Source: Paramacrobiotus metropolitanus
Lineage: Eukaryota; Tardigrada; Eutardigrada; Parachela; Macrobiotidae
Direction: 5' to 3'
Assembly (NCBI RefSeq): GCF_019649055.1
Contig: NW_026570227.1
Coordinates: forward strand, 1,302,001-1,366,000
DNA length: 64,000 bases
Shown: in pieces, positions 22,801 through 34,559 of the stretch
Position numbering within the stretch: the stretch's first letter is position 1
How the letters are laid out: the number at the start of each line of letters is the position of its first letter
Made by a program: the position numbers and the translations under genes
Notes under the pieces: generated by a model
What the model was told of the DNA's origin: nothing
What the model saw: only the letters and a program-made list of their open reading frames with translations
The model's database searches: none

Positions 22801-22849
22801 TTCCTTACGCACCGGACGTAAATCGGCATGGCACTGTTAAGATGCGCGC

Positions 22850-23860
22850 ATGCGGCAAGTTGCGCAGATTAGTAATTACCTCACTCTAATGAGTGAATGC
22901 ACAGACATACAGACGGTGGAACACAGCCAGTTGGGAAAAACCTAAGAAGATTACAACAGACGTTTAAAGAAACCAAAGAAACCGGTGTACTGCAAAAACC
23001 GTCAAAGCGTGACAGTGTGCAGTCATGCAAATGGTTGCTTAATTGCAGTCTGTATTATCTGCTATACGTTCAGTCAACGGTTGCTTGAATTACAGTTTGT
23101 GTTATCCGCTACACGTGCCGTCTCTACGCAATACATTGCGTTGACTCGTCGCAGTGTTGTCACCCTCTTGCGCCACTACCCGTCTTGTGCATCGTAACGC
23201 TTAGCCATTTAATTTTTATGTTGACAGAATTAGACGCATGTGAGTCCTTCCGCTTTAAATACTTAAACAAACAAACAAACAAAACCAGTTCAGCTCCGTA
23301 CTGCAGCAATAAACATACTACTACTCGTCGTGCTTTGACCAACATACCACAACAAACCGAGTACATAGCTATAAACCGTTATACAATTCTGCGCCGCATT
23401 TTTAGTTGGCCCACAGAGAAAGCGTGCATCTTGCATTACGCCGTGATTGTCCCGCCGGCTTTACTTTGGCTTTGCCACTGAATGCATTATGTTCGCGCCA
23501 ACTTGTATGTATAATTAGCTATGTATTCATCGCTCATTGAGGATGACCTGCCGGCTCGATTGAGCATATTTGTTATTTATTAAGACAAACATTTGAAGTT
23601 CAATTCAAACGAAATTTGCGCATAAACTCGCTCCGAATTTAATTTAGCTTTTTACACTATACATAGCAGGATACAAAAAAGAAAATTCACACATTTTACA
23701 GTGTGCTCCCAGGATCGGAAGGTTATCTCGTAAGCTGGCTTAAAGCACCGTTTTGTGAATTTAAAAGAGAGCGCTACAAAAGTAAACCGCGAGCAAAATT
23801 TTCAAATGACATGGCACAATTCCAGTACTGCGGGATACGGTGGAGCGGAAAATAGAGCGT
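22850..23860. other. no supported gene; right end of decayed block
   Basis: Stretches at about 23030-23210 and 23310-23360 match 34690-34850 and 34950-34990, which marks the right limit of the duplicated block near 23.4 kb. From 23.5 kb to the kinase pseudogene the sequence is unique and AT-rich. Confidence 0.35.
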
Positions 23861-23867
23861 GGACCCA

Positions 23868-26530
23868 TTAAAAATACGGGACGCTGTCGGATACGGAGCG
23901 CACCGCCGTCCCGCATCGTTTCACGGATAACCACGCACGCGCACCGGGAACCGACGGGCCATATCGCCGATTTGATGCTCCGGGATGGTGGTGTCCTGCA
24001 GCTGACATAGGCTCGGTAGACGGGCCCAAAGCCTCCAGTGCTTCTAATACAGAACCCGAGGATAGTCTTCTCTCAACGTCGTGGCACAAACAACTTCTGA
24101 TTATGCTGTGAAGTTCTTCATTTGCCGGCTGCAGTAAACGAGGTGCGAATCCTTCAGCTAGTTTGAAAATGATGGTTAATCCAGCCGTTGTATCAGTTCT
24201 GGAGTTTCTCCATGGTGTCGTTTTTGTCGAACCAGTGCTTATTGTTGCCAGAATGACTGTCGGCGAGATTGACCAGGATACATCCTAAGCTCCATACGTC
24301 CGTCTTCCTACCCGGCAGCGCAGTGTCTAATTGTAGAAAAAATCTGGCCATTTTCTGGTGACATGTACTTTGCCGTGCCTACCAATCGCTTATGGTCTTT
24401 ATTAGTCGTTTGACTATGCTGCATGAACACACTGGTGTCCAAGTCGGCAATGTACAGGTCATATTCCTATTTCCTCTTGGCCAGTCTGTCGAAGGAGCAA
24501 ATTTGATGGCTTGATATCAAAGTGTGCAACTTTGTTTGCATGAAGGTATGCGATGCCGCTTGCTGTTTGGTGTCCAAGGTGTACCACATTCTTGAAAGAA
24601 AGCCTTTGCCGCTGGGCCATTAACTGCTTCAGTACTCCCGCAAGGTCGCCACCTATTACACGATTGTCACTTGTGCTACATGCATCCCTTAAAACTTACC
24701 ACGAAATAAAATACTAATGTGTCTCCTCACTCATTAGGGCCCGTCATCGGATATAAATACAAAAAAATTCATATTTTGCTAGAAGACAGAGTAACACTGG
24801 AATAGGCAACAAAAAATAATTTCATCTGCCATGGTCAATGGGCGTGGTCAGAATAAAATTGAAAGCTACATCCTCAACTGTGCTGTAAGTGTAGCCAATG
24901 GGCAGTGCAGCGCATCATACTATGTACCGTTACTGAACAGTATTTTTAGGTACTTGAAGTACTCGTTCAAAGATTTTATGTGTTACTCTCCCATGGTAAT
25001 TGTTGGTCACCGTTTTACTTTTTTCCGAAGAAATGAGATGTAAGTGCACAAACCTGAGATGTAGTCCATCATTACTTCGATTATACTGCCATATTCTGCA
25101 CTTTCAATGGTAATTTTGTGGTAACTAACGATATTTTTATGCGTGAACTGGAGCATTCGTCTCCACCGATTTAAGCTTTCGGTTCTTAGTGATTCGATTG
25201 ATTCTTCCCGCAAATGGATTTGCTTGACCGCTGCTAAGTTAGGCCCTTCATAATCCTCTGGAACTGTTATAGTTGCTTTGTAAACAGTAGCAAAGCCGCC
25301 TTGACCAATCCAGTCAGCTTTATGATCATATTCGTAAGTGCAGGTACTTCCAAACCGTGGTTGTACCTCCAGCTGTGTAATCATCTGTAGAAATTCATCA
25401 GCAGATATCCTGCTAGCGGCGCTGTGCTGCAAACATCGGCGAATGCACTCCGATAACGGCTCAGGTATGTCATCATCAATGCAAGGAAGGTAACCGCGTA
25501 TTATTCCTACGGCGTACCGTATCGCGGATAGTTCTTGCCCGGCGTCGAAAAACTCCCCATCCAGTTCGAGATGATCAGCGGTAATGCCCAAACAATATTC
25601 GGCTATCTCCAGAATGATACATCCCAAACTCCACATATCGGTTTTTCGTCCTGGCGTTTCTTTTTCCGATAAGATGAACTTTCTCAATATTTCTGGTGAT
25701 ATGTACCGCAAGGCACCACGGATAGTCGAAACATCCGCAGAGCAGGTGTGGTTCTCTTGCATCAGAAGCACACCGTCCAGATCACCGATGACAAGCCTAG
25801 CGCAATGATCCGGCAGAACTTTTGCAAGTATTTTTTTCGGTTGTAGATCTCCGTGTATTATGTTTTTATCGTGTAAAAATAACAATCCTGTTGTTATATC
25901 TGTCGCAAAGGCCAGGATGGTCTCAAATAACTATAATTCTTCTCCATGTCTTTCAAAAGAGTGGTAAGATTACCTGGAAATTTTTAATTACAAATCAATT
26001 GTGTACCATAATCAGACAATGTTAGTGAGCTGCTAATGCGAGGAAGCCAACACAAAAACTTTACCATTAAGTCATTAACTGCTTCTGACCGTGAGTAGAA
26101 TAATTAGTTTCTTACAGTCATAGAAATCCATCATCGTTTCGAATGTCATTCCCTTTAGGTCAATGGTTACGCGAATCTGATGGTAGGTAACAATATGAGG
26201 ATTAACCAGCTCGACTGCTCTACGTAGTTTTTTAAAAATTTTCTTATAATATTCTGCATTGCGCGATGGAATTATGGAAGGGTCGGCCAGATGTTTCACT
26301 TTGACAGCCACCATCTCTTCTCCGGTGTAGTTTACACGTTTTGTGACCAAGGCTTTGTAGACAGACGCCGATGATCCTGTTCCAATGATGGCCTCTTTTT
26401 TGTAATCATACTGGCAATTGCTGCCGAATACAATATCGGCTTCGTTGGAAACTAAGCTGCCCATGTCCTTAACCAAAAAAAGGAACAGTTGTGGAAGTGT
26501 TTGCCGAGCAGCAAGCATACAGTTACACAA
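23868..26530 (-). pseudogene. tandem two-domain protein kinase, decayed
   Basis: Reading on the minus strand, kinase domain 1 starts near 26450 (glycine loop GTGSSASVYKA, Lys in VAVKVKHL), ends its first exon at GACT|GTAAGA, and continues at about 25970-25380. That second part has HGDLQPKKIL as catalytic loop, DLDG in place of DFG, SPEIL, and PGRKTDMWSLGC. Domain 2 starts immediately (GQGGFATVYKA, AAVKQIHL) and splices at CTCAG|GTTTGT to 24656 (GIAYLHANK, HFDIKPSNLL, ADLD, KTDVWSLGC). Frameshifts are visible at four places: about 25925 in domain 1, and about 24459, 24345 and 24200 in domain 2. Together they rule out a continuous product. The substituted HRD and DFG motifs suggest an unusual or pseudo-kinase family even before decay. 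It separates the two segmental blocks. Confidence 0.75.
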
Positions 26531-26539
26531 CGGAAATTT

Positions 26540-27460
26540 CGAAAACGTTTACCCATGTACCTGACGACTGGTTATAAAGCAAGGAGATTTCAGACTTCTG
26601 TACGCAGCCAAAGCGCGGTTAAATACAATACAGTAATATTACACCTTTCCGGCTCTCCCGGTCTTTGACCCTTACGCACTCTCTATCGGCATGGGAAAAT
26701 GCAGCCTGTGTGATAAGTACTGTTAATACTGAATAATTAACGATTACAGTGCATACGCCGTTATACGGTTTCATAAAGTGCCCGAGTGCTTGAATTAGTT
26801 GAATAGTGAGCCATGCAAGAGCCCATCCATAAGGTAGCTTTATCGCTCATGTTAGGCAACAATAACAACATGACTTCCGAGATAACTATATTATTCCTCG
26901 TAACTGATAAAACTAAAACTAGGTGTACGTACGCTCTCTCTGTTGCGTAAAGCAGGCGTCGCGTGGAGGTAGCATTTTCGCAGTGACTAGCGCCGCGCCG
27001 ATTATAGGGAGCTTATACGGGGCTTCGAAATGGTGTTAAGACATACCCGCCCCGACCGTACAATTGTACAATTGTACACATAGCTTTAACGACTGCTACG
27101 GTAGTGTCACCACTTTTATCAAGTTCACTGTGAGTTTAAGTCCACTTTTATTAAGTCTGTAACTATACCGGTCTGTTTGATTGTTACATAAAAGTAATAA
27201 TCTTTGCAACAATTGTTGCAACTGCAGCTTTGCAAGTACTTTGAAATACAAACCCACGATGTGGTTGTATCTCGATAGCGGATACCAAAATGGTATCCGT
27301 GTAAACAAAATTACTGCAGTACTTCCCATCATGTGTGAATGGTTCACACTGAACCGCTTGGTTATATACGAAAAAGATGTAAATTGCTCATGATTACTTA
27401 CTTCGGCCTACAGTCGGAAAGACAGCCGTTTAACTCGCTTTAATGCATGTAGGCGATGTT
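26540..27460. other. no supported gene
   Basis: Spacer between the kinase pseudogene and the intact segmental block. A CAATTGTACAATTGTACA direct repeat is at about 27060. The 83-codon frame at 27096-27347 overlaps a 70-codon frame on the other strand; neither has a motif. Confidence 0.3.
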
Positions 27461-27469
27461 AATGACAGC

Positions 27470-27870
27470 CACCCGTCCATGTCCAGGATCCAATCCGCGG
27501 TTTTAAGACAGATAGTCCTGGACTAACCTTTCTTTCCCTGCACAAACAGACAATAATACAAAGAGCGCTTCATTATGCTATCAGCAAGAAACCGGGACGA
27601 AGCAGACAAAGCGTACTTACGCAAATGTTTTATGTGACCAGCAGTTGCCTGCTTCACTGCCGCATCCTACGCGGTCGAAGTGGGCGGATTGAAGTTGCCG
27701 GCTTCCAGATGTACCAGGAAGACTGTATTAAAGCCTGCTGCATTGTGAATGACGCAGCTCCTTTTCAGCAGCGAGCCACCCGGGACCCAGAGCGGCCCTC
27801 TTATTACCGCCCGGTCGAGACAAAAACAATGCAGCGCTAAAATGTAATTGTAGAAAAGGTCACGAGTAGG
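27470..27870. repeat. left end of the intact segmental block
   Basis: Aligns in the same orientation with 15010-15400. The small frames that cross it (27625-27840 plus, 27667-27882 minus) are not kept open in the sister copy, which argues against coding. Confidence 0.6.
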
Positions 27871-28239
27871 TGACAGCGTCATGGCTGTGCTTTATGTTCG
27901 ACAATTCCGCAGAAGAATTATCACGCATTCTGATTAGCGTGAAAGAGAATTCCAAATTCGCTGTTCAGCACAGGCAGTATCATAATTTCGCCTGTTGTCA
28001 TCCTGTGATTAAAGCTGAGTTGCTGATCCTGGTGTAATAGCGCGTGCTTTACTCATATTGTAGTGCCTGCCACTACGCGTACAGTAAATTGATTTCAGGG
28101 CGTCGGTGCCATCTGATTGTGACAGATTTATTAATTCTCCATCCGACACCACAAAGCTTTTGTCTAAGTTATTAATTAGTTTGGTTTGATTGATGCAGAT
28201 AATACAGCGACAGCAGACGCAACAGTTTTGCAGTGAAAC

Positions 28240-28638
28240 ATGATTGGCACCACTCTGATACTGTTAATTGTGGCCTGGGGAACCCATGCAGCCGTTCGCA
28301 TGTGGCCGGCACCAGCCGCCACGATGCTCCGCCTACACACGGAACGCGCGCGAACCAACTGGGCTGATTTTCTCGGCCGAATGCCGTTTAGCAACACGAC
28401 GACACCGCCCACTACCACCACGACGGAGGTCTCCGTGGAGCGCAGCCTGCACCTCAACTCCTTCGGGCCCTGGCAGAGCCTCCAGCCCTCCGACCGCGAA
28501 CTGCGGCGACGCTACATCCTCATCCGGCGGGCACAGGCGCGGGCGGCGATGAATGCCGGCAACCCGGCTTTCGCCTCGGGCCAGGGCCTCGTTGTCAAGA
28601 ATCTGGTGAACATCGGCTTGGGTCTGGGTCTGGTGTAG
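28240..28638 (+). CDS. secreted Thr-rich protein, convergent partner copy 2 (132 aa)
   Basis: An intact single-exon paralogue of 14198-14608. Signal peptide MIGTTLILLIVAWGTHA, then RMWPAPAATMLRLH, a TTTPPTTTTTE stretch, LNSFGPWQSL, RRRYILIRRAQA and the GLGLGLV end. It is four residues shorter because of small losses in the signal and before LNSF. Most differences from copy 1 lie in the signal and Thr-rich region, while the C-terminal half is nearly identical, which suggests selection on that half. It faces the cysteine-rich peptide gene at 29476-29670 tail-to-tail. Confidence 0.75.
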   Translation: MIGTTLILLIVAWGTHAAVRMWPAPAATMLRLHTERARTNWADFLGRMPFSNTTTPPTTTTTEVSVERSLHLNSFGPWQSLQPSDRELRRRYILIRRAQARAAMNAGNPAFASGQGLVVKNLVNIGLGLGLV

Positions 28639-28639
28639 T

Positions 28640-29470
28640 GCCGCTACATTGCACATAAATGACATAATTAATCTGTGGTGTTCCGGCTGATGCGCAGCAC
28701 ACAACGAATATCCTAGCAATGCAACCACCCTAGCAATGAATACTCGTAATTCTGTTATTTCCGCGATACATTATTAAAATGTTTTAAACCAGGTTTCTAC
28801 AGTGCTTGGACGTGCGGTCGTCGTTTTGTGCATATCATCGCGCATTGTTACCCGGTAGCTTAAAGAGTAGGTGTATGTTTTGATTCTGTTTCTCGCCATT
28901 AAAATTCGGAACTGCGTTTTTTTGGGAATAACCCAGTTGCCGTGAAGATTTGTTTTACATTTTATTAGCAATCATAGTGAACAGCCACACGGAAATCCAC
29001 TTAAATATCGTTCATTATATACATACCGACAATTTTAAAAGGCCACAATGTCGGCTAGTAGCCTAGTACATAATACGAGTACATAGTACCGTACGAGTAC
29101 CTAGTATCTGTAGTATTCTGTAGATAGTACTCGTATATATAGTTGTCCCATATACAAACACACGGTTAAAGACTTAAAAGAAGCAATATCAAGCAGTAAA
29201 CACTGGCAATCCCGATGCACAAATCTTTACCGGACAATGTCGGCCGATGTGACAAAGCTGTGGATTTCACGACGACTGAGCAGCTTGGACCTACACGATG
29301 CAGATACAATTTATTGAGAAAAGTGCGCACCCTGTGTCCAATCGCCAGCATTAGTTTGCGTAGGATGCGTTAAAACAAGGCGTCTACCTTTTCTAGTTGG
29401 ACACTGTGTATGCCGAAGAACTGTGGTAAAACTGCACAACGGTACACGAAATGTGTTCGCTACCTTTTTA
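28640..29470. other. no supported gene; GAGTAC-rich stretch
   Basis: Between the convergent genes. Matches the 3' flanks at 10.7-11.3 and 13.4-14.1 kb in reverse order. At 29060-29140 there are repeated TACGAGTACATAGTA-type units. No gene is seen. Confidence 0.35.
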
Positions 29471-29475
29471 CAGAA

Positions 29476-29670
29476 TCAACAACACGTGCGGCACGCTGGG
29501 ACTCCTCCTCCGGATCCGCCGCATGCGCAGCCCAAGCACTCCGCGGAGCCCTTGTCGCACAAGGGGTTGCCGGGTTTGCACACTTCGGGACGGGCGCACA
29601 AGCCGACAAACTGGCCGGCACTGTAGCTGACCAACAGTACGAGGGAAAAGGCCAACATGAACACGCGCAT
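29476..29670 (-). CDS. small secreted cysteine-rich peptide 4 (64 aa)
   Basis: Single-exon frame from the ATG at 29670, the same start as copies 1 and 2 (MRVFMLAFSLVLLV). Signal peptide of 20 residues; nine cysteines in the conserved order, with Gly-to-Ala changes around the C-x2-C-x-C core (ECLGCACGG). The promoter block about 125 bp upstream is conserved except that its TATA is altered (CTATGTTAAC), so expression may differ from copies 1 and 2. Confidence 0.75.
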   Translation of the reverse strand: MRVFMLAFSLVLLVSYSAGQFVGLCARPEVCKPGNPLCDKGSAECLGCACGGSGGGVPACRTCC

Positions 29671-29679
29671 GATGGATAG

Positions 29680-31070
29680 TGTCAGAGCTACTGTGCCACG
29701 AAAGTTTCCTGAAGACAGCGACTGCGCTGCTGCTGCTGTAGATTGGTTAGAAGATGAAACTGAGATAGTAACATGGCAGCTGTGACGGTCAGTTAACATA
29801 GTCGCCGCGCAGACGCGCTGAAACCTTTTACACCGTTTTTGATTCCCCCCGGTTTCCACTTAATGGCTTTTAGTTAGCAGTTTTCTACCGGTTTCCGTTT
29901 GCTTGTTTGAAGGGGTCTTGTGGCCCCCTGCCCAATGAATTCCGAACACGGGACTCATAAACATTTTATACCACTTGATAGCTTCAGTTCCGGACGACTG
30001 TGCCTGCCCGCATGACCGTCGCGCCGTTCATTACTGCATAATCATCGTGCCTCGTTGTAACGCATATAGCGCAAACAGTGGTCGGGTGCTCGAACCAAAA
30101 ACTGGCGGCTTGTGTGCACTCGATGTCTGTATTCTGTTACCCGTATCTTTACACGGCTACGTCTATGACCTTTTACGATATCCCGTAACAACGATGTTTA
30201 GTCGTTTAATACCGTAAGCTGTATTCTGCACAGATCGTAAAGTCAGAATGATTCCATCATTTCCGCCAGAAGCACACTACCACAAAATGAGACCGTCTGG
30301 CCACATGCCAATGCATTCAGTTCATAACATTTCCAAGGACCGTTATCAACATACCACCAAGACTATCGATACACTTCCCATGACAAATGAAAGTTAGTTA
30401 TGCAACAGCATGAACAACAGGTGCACGCGCCGGTCATGCGCATCCACGCATCCACACGCGACTGGCAGCGCGTTGTTAGTATTAAGCGGTTCCCCTTGGG
30501 ACGCGTTATCAGCGTTATACGGCTAGCATTTCCAGCGAAATGCACCAATAGATATCACATAACAGTATTTTATTATGTTGTTATTACTGCTCAGTGTAGT
30601 TATTACTGCTCAGTAATCACTTTCATGACAGTGATTAAACTTACTGCATGGTAATCTTGTCAACAGATGCATGCTGCTGCCAAACGAGCTGCTGTTGATC
30701 ACTACGGTTAGTCTCGACATACGACATCTTTAATTGGAAATTGTTGTTGCTTTGTTTATTACATGGCGCATTTTCTGCCATGCAGCTTCTTTTGCCGAGG
30801 CCCGGTGTCTAACCAAGTGGGAGAAACCGGGACATCTGTTTGTGCATCGGATTTGCCGGTTCCTCTATTTTGCTGCTTGCCTTCTATAATTGCTTTTGAA
30901 TGCTTTATTACCGTGCAGTGCTTACATTCGCAACGGTGGGCCTTCGTGACCTTTTAAAAGGAAAACCGGAGAAATGTCTGTTCGACGTTACCGGAAAACA
31001 TAAATTCGTACTACGAGAACAACAATAACTTTTACATAATCTGTATTCTGCTCTCGTTAAAACATTGACC
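29680..31070. other. no supported gene
   Basis: Upstream region of the peptide gene and 3' flank of the 20-cysteine protein gene. It aligns in patches with 16.2-17.9 kb. The 84-codon frame at 30400-30654 and the others here are not maintained in the sister block. Confidence 0.3.
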
Positions 31071-31078
31071 GAAAAGGC

Positions 31079-32034
31079 TTAGCACGAGGATGTAACATCG
31101 ACACCGTTCAGGTAGAACGCGTATCCGCACCGATTACAAAAGTCATTACAACACACCGCCGACGGAATCTTCGGGCACGTCTGGCAGTCGCACGGCTCCC
31201 GAAAACACCGAAAGTAGGCCTGATTTACGGGACAGCTGGTAACCAGTGGGCAACCGGGTTTCGGTGGCAGAAGCGGAAAGCGAGGAGTATCGGTAACATT
31301 GCAGCCGACCTGGAACCATCCCGCGGTTTCGGTGGACTTGGCCAGAACATACCAGCGGACACTGCAGCTGCTACACCATTTGGTTATGCAGTGGGCGGTG
31401 GGATAGGCCGAGCAGTTGTGGCTGTACGGCGGACACAGATCCGGGCACTCCGGGATCGGGTTCGGGAAGATGGGGCACAGTTGCGACAAGACGGGTTCCG
31501 CTGCAACAAATGGTACATGTACACGCTTATCCCGTAATTCCTATCGAAAAGGTACGGATCACCCGAATTTAGCACGAAATTTGTGCTCTGAAAGAATATC
31601 CTTACACTGCGTCTACCACAACGACAATATTTAAAACATTATAAACGAGAAAAGTTAATATTTATCTTACATCAGTAGCTTACAATTTAGATGAATATAT
31701 GGCATGCAATTTAGCTATACCAAAAGCATTAGGAGCGTAGTGTGGCGTAGCGCGCCGTAGTTTGGAATTTAGCGTTACCCGTAAATTTATATTTGCCGCT
31801 GTGTTAATGCGATAGTAATTACGGGACAGGCTTGTACTAAGAACTTATGGCCAGTTGGTCCACGTTTCGATCAGCGCTTGTTTTAGCGGATTGTAGGTTC
31901 CGGTAAACATTCACACAATCCTTACCTGGGCATCTTTCCGATACTGAGTCGATGGTGCCGTTTTGGCCGGCAACCATGCCGAACGCCGCTAAAGCAGAAA
32001 CCGTAGCAAATAATACTGTGTCCGCAATACCCAT
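31079..32034 (-). CDS. secreted 20-cysteine protein, two exons (176 aa)
   Basis: Exon 1 (32034-31926) encodes a signal peptide (MGIADTVLFATVSALAAF...) and the start of the mature chain, ending at CCCAG|GTAAGG. Exon 2 (31500-31079, after TTGTTGCAG) joins in phase to give 176 aa. The mature protein has 20 cysteines, many as pairs or C-x2-C (KWCSSC, CDCQTC, VCCNDFC), and ends VDVTSSC. The many Cys and Pro residues suggest a disulfide-rich extracellular protein, but the family is not one I recognise. The paralogue at 17994-19198 has the same gene structure but a premature stop. Conservation of exon 2 between copies is far higher than that of the signal exon. Confidence 0.8.
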
Positions 32035-32369
32035 TTTGAACCTTGAATTGAACTGTAATGTGCTGTGCGGGTTTAATAATGCCTCTGTCAGCTGCTCGTT
32101 AACTTTACGAAGTGTAGCATTTATTTCACTGTTAACGAAATCACAGCGAAGCTTCCAAAGAAAAACAACATCGGGCACGAGGTTTACTGTGCATTCACTT
32201 GCCCGATCGATCTGTTGCACAACAAGCCGCTTGTTGTGTGGTTCGGTGTTTTCTGGCGAACGGACAGACGGATGGATGCATGATACACGTAGCTTTACAA
32301 GCGAGCTAAAGTAAGCGCTACTGAATAGTGAATACCTCGTTTAATGCAGCAAATTGTACTACAGTGGGT

Positions 32370-32458
32370 ACAAGTTTGTCGACAAATGCAGCATAGCGCT
32401 AATATCGCTCTATATGATAAGTACCTTTACATGCTCAATTTGTCGACAAGCTTGCACA
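32370..32458. repeat. short foldback with GTCGAC arms
   Basis: ACAAGTTTGTCGACAAAT and its near complement ATTTGTCGACAAGCTTG flank about 45 bp of spacer. It lies between the two minus-strand genes and could act as a terminator-like hairpin for neither in particular; a small MITE remnant is also possible. Confidence 0.4.
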
Positions 32459-32605
32459 GTGCTCCGCCGCACAGAAACACGCTCCACCGACCACCGTTAA
32501 CCCGCTGTTGTGGAGGCTAATCTTGCGTTGTCTTATTTATCATTAATTTGTAAAAACAAGCATTACTGACAAGTGACCGCATCATTGTATGACAGCACAC
32601 TCGCA

Positions 32606-34553
32606 TCATTCGGCAAAAGGTTCAAAACGCCAACGGAGCAAAAGAGGAACACTGGCAGTGGCGCGGGTCCAGGGCATACAACAGCTGGCAAGCCGCCTAA
32701 AAAACAGACCAAATTGCGTTCCATCACGCAGCGTATGTTGGGTGGACAATATTTGGACCTTGCGTCGCAGAGCGAGGCCGGGGTGTAGGATGTCGTCGTA
32801 CAGTTGGATGTGCTCCCTGGAGTCGGCATACACGGCGTCCCACAGCACGATCCCGGCTTCCCGGGCCACCTCCGCCACGAGCAAACCCAGCTGCTCCGTC
32901 AGCGCCACACCGTTGCGCCGGTGCGTCCATTTGGGGTCCACGCGCAGCCGTTCATCGTGCATCGGCACTGTGAACCAACGACAACTTGCTCGTTAATCTT
33001 GATATGTATGACAATAAGTACTATGTTATTATTGTTTAAAGAGTAACAACCATTAATTCTGTGTTCCTGCAAAGGCCAAAGCGTACGCATGTGAGACTAA
33101 ATGCACAAAACGGCTTTCGGAGTGATGAATGAGAAAACCAGTGGTATTCTATGCGGGCGACGTGTGGGTCGGCACTATCGTTGATAGTTAGCCAGACTGT
33201 TAATGTGACGGTCAGGTCAAGAGAAGACAGATTAAGATTAGTACATCACATCAAGACAGATAGTGATGTCCTCAGGATGTAACTTGTACGTCAACAGCGA
33301 AGCTGCGAACTACATACTTATAGCGTAACGTACGTGTGCGTATCCAGATGATTGTGGTGCGGTTGCGCAGGGCGCTGCAATCCTTAGCTACAACGGTCAG
33401 ATTTCCTGCAGTTGAACCCGGTTATGCGATACATATAAGAGTTACAAATACTCGGACTTTACTTACGACGGAACTCCGAAACGAATGCGTCGCCGCGAAA
33501 ATACACGGTCCACTGCGTATTAAGAAATCAATGTATCATGTGGATATTGTAAAATTTTTTTACCTTTGTAAATGCAAGATTAATTGCGCGAACACTACAG
33601 GTAATTGTTAGCTGCGTTTGTGTAGAGCAAATTAACTACTCGCGTACTGCGCAACACTGCTTACCGCACCGGTTTCCATGATGACGTAATGCGGTATGCG
33701 GTTGGCGTCGGTTGCGTTGCGCCATTCGTGCAGCAGTGCACGCATCGCCTCATCTGGGTAGCGCCGTATGTAGTAGGCCTATAAAACCGGTTTATTGTCG
33801 ACATTCTAATAAGTACTACAGATTTCCCATTTCGGACGTATGTCATCGGGCTCACCAGTTGGATATTACGCTGTGCATCCCGGTGCAGCGTGTCATTGAA
33901 GTTCTCCCTGGATTTCTTTAGTATAACCTGCCGTCCGTCCAGCATACTGCGCATGTAAGCGAACATGTAGCGAATGCGTGAATCACCGACCAGCGCGATG
34001 GATTTGTTGCTCAGCGTTTCCGTCAACTGGTTGCTGCAGACGACCATTTTTTAGCCTCTACTTTATGTCTTAATAGGGCAGTAGATTAAGATGTGCTAGT
34101 ATCCAACACTATTCGCCGGATTCAGTTTTTATTGGATGAGTACTTAATTTCTACCCAAAATGGTACAAGTGTATCATATCCAAAATTTTCAATTTAATAA
34201 GAAGAATAATTCTCTACAAATTCCGTCAGCGCTGGGGATGGCCGGTGGTCAATGATTGCCTGCTTACTCGAAATTCCGGTGCAGATTGTCCATGGAACAG
34301 TGCTGACACGGCTGACCCCGGGTCAGATGCAGTGCGCACAACGGATTCCGCCAATTAGGCAGCAGTGGATTGGAAAGATTGCTGCACACAACCAGGCTCT
34401 GATTACACATTAATACATCATCAGATGATCGCAGTAAATCTTGACTTACATGAGTGCGGTCGTGTCATTCAGGTCCGTCGCGTCCGGGCCAATCACAACG
34501 AGGGATATCATGTAAACACCAATGCACGCGACAACGACAAGAATGACCCGCAT
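32606..34553 (-). CDS. CASD1-like SGNH-domain membrane protein, copy 2 (329 aa)
   Basis: Seven exons with canonical splice sites: 34553-34450, 34381-34268, 34033-33856, 33778-33665, 33512-33467, 33405-33334 and 32967-32606. Together they are 990 nt and keep one frame. The N-terminus (MRVILVVVACIGVYMISLVV) is a signal anchor, so the rest would be lumenal or extracellular. Exon 3 carries SGNH block I (ALVGDSRIRY, nucleophile Ser91). Exon 7 carries the DxxH block (Asp268, His271, DDILHPG). This matches the catalytic lumenal domain of sialic-acid O-acetyltransferase CASD1 and related PC-esterases. The multi-pass acyltransferase part of CASD1 is absent, so a stand-alone esterase or acyl-transfer domain is inferred. 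Copies 1 (broken) and 3 (intact) flank it. Confidence 0.8.
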
Positions 34554-34559
34554 TTCCGG

